From assembly GCA_022559845.1 (NCBI GenBank), contig CM040121.1, forward strand, positions 341,346,243 to 341,410,242: DNA of 64,000 nucleotides. The letters run 5' to 3'. Every line of letters begins with the position of its first letter. Position 1 is the stretch's first letter. Below the pieces are notes generated by a model. The model did not search any database, was not told the origin of the DNA, and saw only the letters and a list, made by a program, of their open reading frames with translations. Below, piece by piece: positions 1-10,110 of this stretch. Both the position numbers and the translations under genes were made by a program. The stretch is from Amorphophallus konjac. Lineage: Eukaryota; Streptophyta; Magnoliopsida; Alismatales; Araceae.

Positions 1-330
1 TTCCACTGCGTCAACGCAGCCATTGCACCGCACCCATACTAGTGAAAGACAGACATGCAGACATGATCTATGCCATGCTCACAGTTAAACTGTGTACCAA
101 TGAACTACAACATGAACATTATCAGCAGAGAAGCAATGCACAGAACAGAGCACAAACCAATTTATCACAGCATGACTCAAGCATACACATGCATTCTTCA
201 CAATTCAGACATGGCACACTCATGCAATCTCCCACAGAATAGATCAGACATATTCAAGATAAAGTGGTGACTCAATTATGTTGCTATCATTAAAACACCA
301 CATCATCAACAAAGCACAAGGGGCACAACA
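1..330 (-). mobile_element. LTR end of a TR-GAG-family retroelement, cut by window start
   Basis: Bases from about 120 to 330 match the last part of the LTR at 47992-51335: the same AGCAGAGAAGCAATGCACAG stretch, the same CATGACTCAAGCATACACATGC stretch, and the same terminus GGGGCACAACA. Read on the minus strand this is the LTR 5' end (TGTTGTGCCCC). The first 120 bases do not match that LTR closely, so this is a diverged subfamily member. Satellite DNA begins directly at 331. A solo LTR cannot be distinguished from a full element extending to the left. No gene is present. Confidence 0.8.
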
Positions 331-3300
331 GTTCCAACACAACCTGGGAGATGAAAGTGACTTGTCAGAACAGACAGAATCTAAATCGGATGCCCAGCTT
401 GAGCTCGGCGCTCAAAAGTTCATTTTCTAAATACACTTAGTTTAAGTGAACTGCCAAGTCAGGTCCGAGGTTCTAAAATCTGAAATACTGGTCGGATAGC
501 CATGCCGATCATTCCAAAATGACCTGGGAGATGAAAGTGACTTGTCAGAACTGACGGAATCCAAATCGGATGCCCGGTTTGAGCTCGGCGCTCAAAAGTT
601 CATTTTCTAAATACACTTAGTTTAAGTGAACTGCCAAGTCAGGTCCGGGTGTCTAAAATCTGGAATACTGGTCGGATGGCCATGCCGATCATTTCAACAC
701 GATCTGGGAGATGAAAGTGACTTGTCAGAACAGACGGAATCCAAATCGGATTCCTGGTTTGATCTCGGCGCTCAAAAGTTCATTTTCTAAATACACTTAG
801 TTTAAATGAACTGCCAAGTCGGGTCCGAGCGTTTAAAATCTGAAATACAGGTCGGATGGCCATGCCGATCATTCCAACACGACTAAGAAAATGAAAGTGA
901 CTTTTCAGAACTAACGGAATCCAAATCGGATGTCTGGTTTGAGCTCGGCGCTCAAAAGTTCATTTTCTAAATACACTTAGTTTAAGTGAACTGCCAAGTC
1001 GGGTCCGGGGGTCTAAAATCTGAAATACCAATTGAATGGCCGTGCTGATCATTCCAACACGACCTGGGAGGTGAAAGTGACCTGTCAGAACTGACGGAAT
1101 CCAAATCGGATGCCCGGTTTGAGCTCGGCGCTCAAAAGCTCATTTTCTAAATACACTTCGTTTAAGTGAACTGCCAAGTCTGGTCCGGGGGTCTAAAATC
1201 TGAAATACCAGACGGATGGCCATGCCAATCATTCCAACATGACCTGGGAGATGAAAGTGACTTGTCAGAACTGACGGAATCCAAATCGGATGCCCGGTTT
1301 GAGCTCGGCGCTCAAAAGTTCATTTTCTAAATACACTTAGTTTAAGTGAACTGCCAAGTCGGGTCCGGGTGTCAAAAATATGAAATACTAGTCGGATGGT
1401 TGTGCCGATCATTTCAACACGACCTGGGAGATGAAAGTGACTTGTCAGAACTGAAGGAATCCAAATCGGATGCCCGGTTTGAGCTCGGCGCTTAAAAGTT
1501 CATTTTCTAAATACACTTTGTTTAAGTGAACTGCCAAGTCGGGTCCGGGGGTCTAAAATCTGAAATACCAGTCGGATGGCCGTGCCGATCATTCCAACAC
1601 GACCTGGGAGATGAAAGTGACTTGTCAGAACAGACGAAATCCAAATCGGATGCCCAGCTTGAGCTCGGCGCTCAAAAGTGCATTTTCTAAATACACTTAG
1701 TTTAAGTGAACTACCAAGTCGGGTCCGGGGGTCTAAAATCTGAAATAATGGTCGGATGGCTATGCCGGTCATTCCAACATGACCTGGGAGATGAAAGTGA
1801 CTTGTCAGAACTGACGGAATCTAAATCGGATGCCCGGTTTGAGCTCGGCACTCAAAAGTTCAATTTCTAAATACACTTAGTTTAAGTGAACTGCCAAGTT
1901 GGGTCCGGGGGTCTAAAATATGAAATACCAGTTGGATGGCCATGCCGATCATTCCAACACGACTAAAGAGATGAAAGTGACTTTTCAGAACTGACGGAAT
2001 CCAAATTGGATGTCCGGTTTGAGCTCGGCGCTCAAAAGTTCATTTTCTAAATACACTTAGTTTAAGTGAACTGCCAAGTCGGGTCCGGGATTCTAAAATC
2101 TGAAATACCGATCGAATTGCCATGCCGATCATTCCAACATGACCTGGGAGGTGAAAGTGATCTGTCAGAACTGACGGAATCCAAATCGGATGCCCGGTTT
2201 CAGCTCGGCGCTCAAAAGTTCATTTTCTAAATACACTTCGTTTAAGTGAACTGCCAAGTCGGGTCCGGGGGTCTAAAATCTGAAATACCAGACGGATGGC
2301 CATACCAATCATTCCATCATGACCTGGGAGATGAAAGTGACTTGTCAGAACTGACGGAATCCAAATCGGATGCCCGGTTTGACCTCGGCGCTCAAAAGTT
2401 CATTTTCTAAATACACTTAGTTTAAGTGAACTGCCAAGTCGGGTCCGGGTGTCAAAAATATGAAATACTAGTCGGATGGTTGTGCCGATCATTCCAACAC
2501 GACCTGGGAGATGAAATTGACTTCTCAGAACTGACGGAATCCAAATCGGATGCCCGGTTTGAGCTCGGCGCTCAAAAGTTCATTTTCTAAATACACTTTG
2601 TTTAAGTGAACTGCCAAGTCGGGTCTGGGGTTCTAAAATCTGAAATACCAGTCGGATGGCCATGTTGATCATTCCAACACGACCTGGGAGATGAAAGTTA
2701 CATGTCAGAACTGACATAATCCAAATCGGATGCCCGGGTTGAGCTCAGCGCTCAAAAGTTCATTTTCTAAATACACTTAGTTTAAGTGATCTGCCAAGTC
2801 AGGTCCGGGTGTCTAAAATCAGAAATACTATTCGGATGGTAGTGCCGATCATTCCAACACGACCTGGGAGATGAAAGTGACTTGTCAGAACTGAAGGAAT
2901 CCAAATCAGATGCCCGGTTTGAGCTCCACGGTCAAAAGTTCATTTTCTAAATACACTTAGTTTAAATGAACTGTGAAGTCGGGTCCGGGGGTCTAAAATC
3001 AGAAATACTGGTCAGATCGCCATGCCGATCATTCCAACACAACCTGAGAGATGAAAGTGACTTGTCAGAATAGATAAAATCTAAATCGGATGCCCAGCTT
3101 GAGCTCGGCGCTCAAAAGTTCATTTTCTAAATACACTTAGTTTAAGTGAACTGCCAAGTCGGGTCCGGGGTTCTAAAATCTGAAATTATGGTCGGATAGC
3201 CAAGCCGATCATTTCAAAATGACCTGGGAGATGAAAGTAACTTGTCAGAACTGACGGAATCCAAATCGGATGCCCGGTTTGAGCTCGGCGCTCAAAAGTT

Positions 3301-6270
3301 CATTTTCTAAATACACTTAGTTTAAGTGAACTGCCAAGTCAGGTCCGGGTGTCTAAAATCTGGAATACTGGTCGGATGGCCATGCCGATCATTCCAACAC
3401 GATCTGGGAGATGAAAGTGACTTGTCAGAACAGACGGAATCCAAATCGGATTCCTGGTTTGATCTCGGCGCTCAAAAGTTCATTTTCTAAATACACTTAG
3501 TTTAAATGAAATGCCAAGTCGGGTCCGGGGGTCTAAAATCTGAAATACCGGTCGGATGGCCATGCCGATCATTCCAACACGACTAGGGAGATGAAAGTGA
3601 CTTTTCAGAACTGACGGAATCCAAATCGGATGTCCGGTTTGAGCTCGGCGCTCAAAAGTTCATTTTCTAAATACACTTAGTTTAAGTGAACTGCCAAGTC
3701 GGGTCCGGGGGTCTAAAATCTGAAATACCGGTTGAATGGCCATGCTGATCATTTCAACACGACCTGGGAGGTGAATGTGACCTGTCAGAACTGACGGAAT
3801 CCAAATCGGATGCCCGGTTTGAGCTCGGCGCTCAAAAGTTCATTTTCTAAATACACTTAGTTTAAGTGAACTGCCAAGTCGGGTCCGGGGATCTAAAATC
3901 TGAAATACCAGATGGATGGCCGTGCCAATCATTCCAACATGACCTAGGAGATGAAAGTGACTTGTCAGAACTGACGGAATCCAAATCGGATGCCCGGTTT
4001 GAGCTCGGCGCTGAAAAGTTCATTTTCTAAATACACTTAGTTTAAGTGAACTGCCAAGTCGGGTCCGGGTGTCAAAAATATGAAATACTAGTCGGATGGC
4101 CATGCCGATCATTCCAACACGACCTGGGAGATGAAAGTGACTTGTCAGAACTGACGGAATCCAAATCGGATGTCCGGTTTGAGCTCGGCGCTCAAAAGTT
4201 CATTTTCCAAATATACTTTGTTTAAGTGAACTGCCAAGTCGGGTCCGGGGGTCTAAAATCTGAAATACCAGTCGGATGGCCATGTCGATCATTCCAACAC
4301 AACCTGGGAGATGAAAGTTACATGTCAGAACTGACATAATCCAAATCGGATGCCCGGTTTGAGCTCGGCGCTCAAAAGTTCATTTTGTAAATACACTTAG
4401 TTTAAGTGAACTGCCAAGTCGGGTCCGGGGGTCTAAAATCTGAATTACTAGTCAGATCGCCATGTCGATCATTCCAACACAACCTGGGAGATGAAAGTGA
4501 CTTGTCAGAACTGACAGAATCTAAATCGGATGCCCAGCTTGTGCTCGGCGCTCAAAAGTTCATTTTCTAAATGCACTTAGTTTAAGTGAACTGCCAAGTC
4601 GGGTCCGGGGTTCTAAAATCTGAAATACTGGTCGGATAGCTCTGCCGATCATTCCAAAATGACTTGCGAGATGAAAGTGACTTGTCAGAACTGACAGAAT
4701 CCAAATCGGATGCCCGGTTTGAGCTCGGCGCTCAAAAGTTCATTTTCTAAATGCACTTTGTTTAAGTGAACTGCCAAGTCGGGTCCGGGGGTCTAAAATC
4801 TGAAATACCAGTCCGATGGCCATGTTGATCATTCCAACACGACCTGGGAGATGAAAGTGACTTGTCAGAATAGACGGAATCCAAATCGGATTCCTGGTTT
4901 GATCTCGGCGCTCAAAAGTTCATTTTCTAAATACACTTAGTTTAAATGAACTGCCAAGTCGGGTCCGGGGGTCTAAATTCTGAAATACCGGTCGGATGGC
5001 CGTACCAATCATTCCAACACGACTACGGAGATGAAAGTGACGTTTCAGAACTGACGGAATCCAAATCGGATGTCCGGTTTGAGCTCGGCGCTCAAAAGTT
5101 CATTTTCTAAATACACTTAGTTTAAGTGGACTGCCAAGTCGGGTCCGGGGGTCTAAAATCTGAAATACCAGTCGAATGGTCATGCTGATCATTCCAACAC
5201 GACTTAGGAGGTGAAAGTGACATGTCAGAACTGACGGAATCCAAATCGGATGCCCGGTTTGAGCTCGGCGCTCAAAAGTTCATTTTCTAAATAAACTTAG
5301 TTTAAATGAACTGCCAAGTCTGGTCCGGGGGTATTAAATCTGAAATACCGATCGGATCACCATGCCAATCATTCCAACATGACCTTGGAGATGAAAGTTA
5401 CTTGTCATAACTGACGAAATCCAAATCGGATGCCCGGTTTGAGCTCGGCGCTCAAAAGTTCATTTTCTAAATACACTTAGTTTAAGCGAACTGCCAAGTC
5501 GGGTCCGGGGGTCTAAAATCTGAAATACCTGTTGGATCACCGTGCCGATCATTCCAACAAACCTGGGAGATGAAAGTGACTTGTCAGAATTGACGAAATC
5601 CAAATCGGATGCCCAGCTTGAGCTCGGTGCTCAAAAGTTCATTTTCTAAATACACTTAGTTTAAGTGAACTGCCAAGTCGGGTCCAGGGGTCTAAAATCT
5701 GAAATACTAGTCAGATGGCCATGCCAGTCATTCCAACATGACCTAGGTCATGAAACTGACTTGTCAGAACTGACGGAATCCAAATCGGATGCCCGGTTTG
5801 AGCTCGGCGCTCAAAAGTTTATTTTCTAAATACAATTAGTTTAAGTGAACTGCCAAGTCAGGTCCGGGGGTCTAAAATCTGAAATACCAGTGGTATGCCC
5901 ATGTCGATCATTCCAACATGACCTGGGAGATGAAAGTGACTTGTCAGAACTGACGGAATCCAAATCGGATGTCCGGTTTGAGCTCGGCGCTCAAAAGTTC
6001 ATTTTCTAAATACACTTAGTTTAAGTGAACTGCCAAGTCGGGTCCGGGTGTCTAAAATCTGAAATACTGGTCGGATGGCCGTGCCGATCATTCCAACACA
6101 ACCTGGGAGATGAAAGTGACTTGTCAGAATTGACGGAATCCAAATCGGATGCCCAGCTTGAGCTCGGCGCTCAAAAGTTCATTTTCTAATTACACTTAGT
6201 TTAAATAAACTGCCAAGTCGGGTCCGGGGGTCTAAAATCTGAAATACCGGTCGGATGGCCATGTTGATCA
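331..6270. repeat. 180-bp satellite array, block A (33 monomers)
   Basis: The same sequence recurs every 180 bases, with a single 1-bp deletion near 5559. It includes GATGAAAGTGACTTGTCAGAA, TTTGAGCTCGGCGCTCAAA and CACTTAGTTTAAGTG. The block is 5940 bp, 33 monomers. Monomers are not equally alike: variant types recur in a fixed order (see findings), which indicates higher-order repeats. Each monomer holds two short dyads, TTTGAGC-N5-GCTCAAA and CACTTA-GTT-TAAGTG. The 180-bp length and dyads fit a centromeric or pericentromeric plant satellite, but location is inference. No coding sequence. Confidence 0.97.
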
Positions 6271-6493
6271 TGATACAAGAAATATGAAGTGATCTAGAAG
6301 GGGAGGGGATGAATAGATCACTGTTTTCAACCGATTAAAAAATTACTGAAGAATGATTCACTTAAAACAAGCAATCTCGGAGTTGAAACCACAAAAACGT
6401 AGTGCGGACAATAGCTCGAGTGGATAGAAGGCACACCACACAATCACCACAGATAATCACACGAGTACTCAGAGGTTTTTAAGGTGGTTCGGT

Positions 6494-6863
6494 CAGACTT
6501 CCAGTCTGCCTACGTCCACCCCTCACTTCAAATCGAAGTGAGGCTTCCACTAGCACCTGCTAGCAAAGCAGACTCAGTCTGCAACAACGGCTGATTCACA
6601 GCTTCACAGGGGAACACCCTCCCCTCTTCCTCCACACTCGGAGGGAACCCTAAGGACGCCAAGTCCCTAGAAACAGGAAACAATTTCCTCTTCCTCCAAC
6701 CGGAGGGAACACTAGTGATCTGCAGTCACTAGAACCAGAGACCAAGGTCTCTCTTCCTCTGAAGCCCAGAGGGAACACCTCTTCTACGAGAGGGAACAAT
6801 ACTGCAACCTCTGTTGCAAGTGAACCAGAGAGAACACGTCTCTCTCTTCCCCTGAACACCAGG
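6494..6863 (-). repeat. Chain of about 15 short hairpins in LTR 1 leader
   Basis: Back-to-back inverted repeats with loops mostly of 1-7 bases. Clear ones: 6494-6508 (CAGACT/AGTCTG), 6521-6543 (9-bp stem), 6550-6563, 6568-6582 (GCAGACT-C-AGTCTGC), 6608-6625, 6675-6689, 6712-6732 (CTAGTGA/TCACTAG), 6737-6752 (AGAGACC-AA-GGTCTCT), 6756-6772, 6778-6793, 6803-6818, 6827-6845. The chain lies 280-660 bp downstream of the TATA box in element orientation. The same chain is in LTR 2 (about 15668-16040) and LTR 3 (about 34683-35060) with a few stem mismatches. Confidence 0.9.
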
Positions 6864-7148
6864 AGGAAACACAGAGAACTCTCAATCAAGAAAGAAAAAT
6901 AGATAAAAATGAAAACAAGAAAGAAGGAATCCAAAACTCAGAAACTGGAAACAATGTAGCTCAAACTGAGCAGCAGACTTCGGATTTGATCCGTAAGTCA
7001 ATACCCATCTTCTGATCACTCTTCTGCTCTCTCTTCTCTCTCAACTGGATCACTCTAGTTTCTCAGGGAGGCTCCTTCTCATCTGCTCTCACTCAAATTT
7101 CTTTCTTGTAACCTCGGAGCTCGCCCTTTCGTAGATGGTGAGGCAATG

Positions 7149-7261
7149 CTTTTATAAGCGATCAGAAGGGTTCATGCAAGGCGTGTGCTTCCCGCGCTTG
7201 ATCCAGAACCTTCTTGCCACGTGCCCTTATAGCATTGGTTCCTTGAGTGTTGGATCACGTG
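7149..7261 (-). promoter_or_regulatory. LTR 1 core promoter: TATA box plus two G-boxes
   Basis: On the minus strand a TATAAAAG box lies at 7149-7157. Two CACGTG G-boxes at 7218-7223 and 7256-7261 are about 65 and 100 bp upstream of it. LTR 2 has the same arrangement (TATA 16324-16331; G-boxes 16393-16398 and 16431-16436). In LTR 3 the TATA is altered (about 35338-35346; G-boxes 35406-35411 and 35444-35449). The same block occurs in the TR-GAG LTR. G-boxes are bound by plant bZIP/bHLH factors; actual use here is inference. Confidence 0.65.
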
Positions 7262-7379
7262 TAGCCCAGACGCTGGGGAATATTCTTTTTCGGACCACCT
7301 TCTTCCTTTTGTTTTTCTTCTTCTCCTGCAAAGAAATAAAAACCATTAAAACTCAGGGCCACAAAAACTAAAACTGCAT

Positions 7380-8400
7380 GAGGTATGTGATAGCAATACG
7401 AGATGCACTATACTGAGAATGACACGAGATACACAAGATGACTACGGCATGAAATAAAGAAAAAATGACACGAGGTCAGATGACTACAGCAACACGGCTA
7501 ACACAACAAAGAGAACGACACGAAGTCAGATGAGAACAGCACGAGGTAAGAATGAAATAACATGGAGTAAGACGGTAGTAAAATACGCGATCAGAAGAAA
7601 CCTGGACGAAGATAGAAGGAAGTAACACGAAGACATAAAAACAACATTAAGACACAAACACAGAAGATAACACGAAGACATAAAACACGACTCGAATACA
7701 AGATTGCTCGAACTAACGAACGACTCGAAGTCGAGGACGACACGAAACGACACGGACTGAAACCAACTCGAAGACGAACACAGAAACTGACACGAAGTGG
7801 TCACAAAGCAAGAAAGACACTTGCAACGTACAGCCTTCATATGATGTGAGGCGATGTGAAGACTTTGCGTTCAACTGGATGTATAGACTTGGAACGGCTT
7901 CAAGGCAACGCAATCGAATGTATGGACTTTCACAAGGTATAGACTTGCCAAAGAACTGGACGATGTACAGACTTTGAACAAGGCAAAGTCTGTACAGACT
8001 TGAGGGTTCACAACGTATATACTTTGGCAAGACAATGGCTGTACATACTTGAAGAGAATACCAATGTATAGACTTCAAAGTTCAGCGGCCAAAGAATAGA
8101 CTTGGAAACTTAAACCAGTGTATGGACTTAGCTTCGAACAAGCTAGAGTGCATTTGTATGGACTTTGAAGACTGATGCATGACGCTAAGACAATGTGTAG
8201 ACTTTGGCTTGGGACGAAGATAAAGATGAGGCTGTATAGACTTGGCTAGAACATAAGACACGAAGACATAGGGGTGACACAGATGGAGCGACACGAAGAC
8301 AACCAACAAACATAGTTGGAACAACACGACGTACAAAAGGACAACGCGGAGTGTAGTGAACACAAACAACACGAAGTATGAAGGGAACATTACGGACATG
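7380..8400 (-). repeat. U3 microrepeat arrays (ACACGAAG-type and GTATAGACTT-type)
   Basis: From 7380 to 7830 the sequence is dense in ACACGA(A/G)G-type repeats, often with GAACGACACGA. From about 7870 to 8250 the motif TGTATAGACTT or its one-base variants (TGTACAGACTT, GTATGGACTT) recurs roughly every 25-45 bases, about 13 times. Both arrays are upstream of the G-boxes and TATA box in element orientation, where Copia LTR enhancer repeats are known to occur in other families. Enhancer function here is inference. Long minus-strand ORFs through the region are translations of the repeat. Confidence 0.75.
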
Positions 8401-8544
8401 CAGGGTATTATCTCATGGCAGTTTTCCTGTTAATCATGGAAATTTCAAATGCATAACATTACTCAAGATATCTGATTAAAATAACAATATTTAACATAGT
8501 GATGCTCATCATCAAAACACTAGGAAAGTCACAAAAGTCCAACA

Positions 8545-10110
8545 ATCTCCCCCTTTTTGATGATGGTAACACTATATTAAATAACAGAGATGAAGTGCAT
8601 GAAGATAAGCTGTGAAGATAAGCAATGCAGACACACAACACACTCGCCTCCTCTGACGACTCCCAAGAGCTCCCCCTGAACACAACATCTACTTCCTCGC
8701 TCTGAACACAACATCTACTTCCTCTGACTAGATAACTTAGGCACTTATCTTTCGCTCCCCCTCAGCAAACCAGCAGACAAGCAAGACACTCTCCCCCTTT
8801 GACATCATCAAAACTAGGGGCATGTCTGAAGATATCATGAAAAGAAAATTGCTGACAGTGGAGAGAAAACAATAGAGAGTATGGCTGATAAAGGAGAGTT
8901 ATTGAGATGTTTAAGCAATTAAGAAAGCCATTAATTTTATGTGAGGATTTTGAGGATCAGTTAGTCAGACTGTGTGCAAAATGGTGAATGAAGATTCGCT
9001 CCATACACAGAACCAGATTCTAAGCAAGTAAGGTACAAGATACCAGTATGGTCAGAGTAAGTCTTTACTCAGAGAGTATAAAGCAAGGAAGTCAGGAAAA
9101 ACAAAGACCTGTGGTATTGAAAACAAACAAACCAAGACCTAAATGCCAAGTGAACAGGATCTTGATACCAAGAGGGAGAAAATTTTTCAAAGATGGTCAA
9201 GATCAAAGATAAATCTGTCAAGTACACCTTTGACATTAGGGAGACACCTTGTTTAGAGGCAGGAATCCCCAGTTACTTGGTGGCAAGACCACATTACCCC
9301 TTCTGACAAGAGGACAGAGATAGTATTCTAACTGGTGTTGACATTAAGGTGACACCTTTACCAGAGGCCAGACACCCAGTTACTAACCAGATATGTACCA
9401 TAGCTCTGTATGATCAAGACAGCTAATTAAGCCTGATTTATACTGCCATCTCATGACATGGGATTCTTTCACTTCATTGATGAAAGTCCCAGTTTCTCAA
9501 TGAACAGTTAACAAGGTTGTTAAAACTTCTTTCATGAATTTTTCATTAAACTGCACTTGAAACCTTGTAAATTAGTCTTGATTCAGTTTGAGAACAATAC
9601 ACCAGCTCCAAAGTTTTTCAGACAAAAGCACTATATACCTCATTTCGGACTTAACTAGACTAAGTAGGTATGCTGTACTGGCTAGATCAGAAGTCAGTTA
9701 CAGTGTAGGAAGATAGTCTTGAATTCAGATTTTGATCTCAGTGGGACTAACAGCTGAAATTCCAACAAGAAATTAGATGAACAGTCTTAACGGATAAAAC
9801 ATTCAAAAATTTCTTTTATCCACCTACTCAAACTGATTCTCTTATAAGGTCAGCAAAAATCCGTTCAAAGTATGTTCAGATTTGGCCAAAAGAGCATGAC
9901 ACCTATTATTAATCTAGCTCCCCCTGAGACCTTGACTCCAACTCAGACTTAACCAAGACATACCTCAAAACACCTCAAGAAAAACAAAGTGATATCAATC
10001 AATACGAGTGAATCAGCAAACACTCATAATGAGGTTATTTTCAGCAACAGACAATGAGTATAGATAAGCACAAGAGCACATGACAGATTATTCAGAGATC
10101 AATTATTCAA
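8545..10110 (-). other. Copy 1 3' non-coding region with multiple PPT-like sites
   Basis: On the minus strand the PPT proper (AAAAAGGGGGAGAT) sits against the LTR at 8545-8560. Further AGGGGGAG-type copies occur near 8671, 8755, 8790 and 9921. Repeated PPT-like motifs upstream of the 3' LTR are a reported Sirevirus hallmark. I see no env-like or other credible ORF in this 1.6 kb. Confidence 0.75.

Larger units (their letters stand above)
6271..8544 (-). repeat. Sirevirus LTR 1 (3' LTR of copy 1), 2274 bp
   Basis: Begins TGATACAAGAAATATG on the plus strand and ends TCCAACA, directly before the PPT complement. It is shorter than LTR 2 (2404 bp) and LTR 3 (2292 bp), mainly through copy-number differences in the ACACGAAG-type microrepeats around 7400-7560 and different deletions near 8280-8330. 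In element orientation the order is U3 with microrepeats, two G-boxes, TATA box, then a hairpin-rich leader. ORFs here are not credible genes. Confidence 0.93.

Noticed and set aside
1500..1772. 90-codon minus-strand ORF in the satellite
   Set aside because: It is the 180-bp monomer read through; it has stops in most other monomers and no family resemblance.
331..6270. CRISPR-like regular repeats
   Set aside because: The repeats are 180-bp contiguous satellite monomers without unique spacers, in a plant retroelement context.
7526..8399. Minus-strand ORFs of 104-121 codons rich in Ser/Cys/Val/Leu in the Sirevirus LTRs (also near 16402-17707 and 35596-36608)
   Set aside because: They translate ACACGAAG and GTATAGACTT microrepeats, differ in frame and length among the three LTRs, and lie upstream of the LTR promoter.
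8545..10110. Env-like gene in the Sirevirus 3' region
   Set aside because: Some Sireviruses have one, but no frame longer than a few dozen codons is open here on the sense strand.
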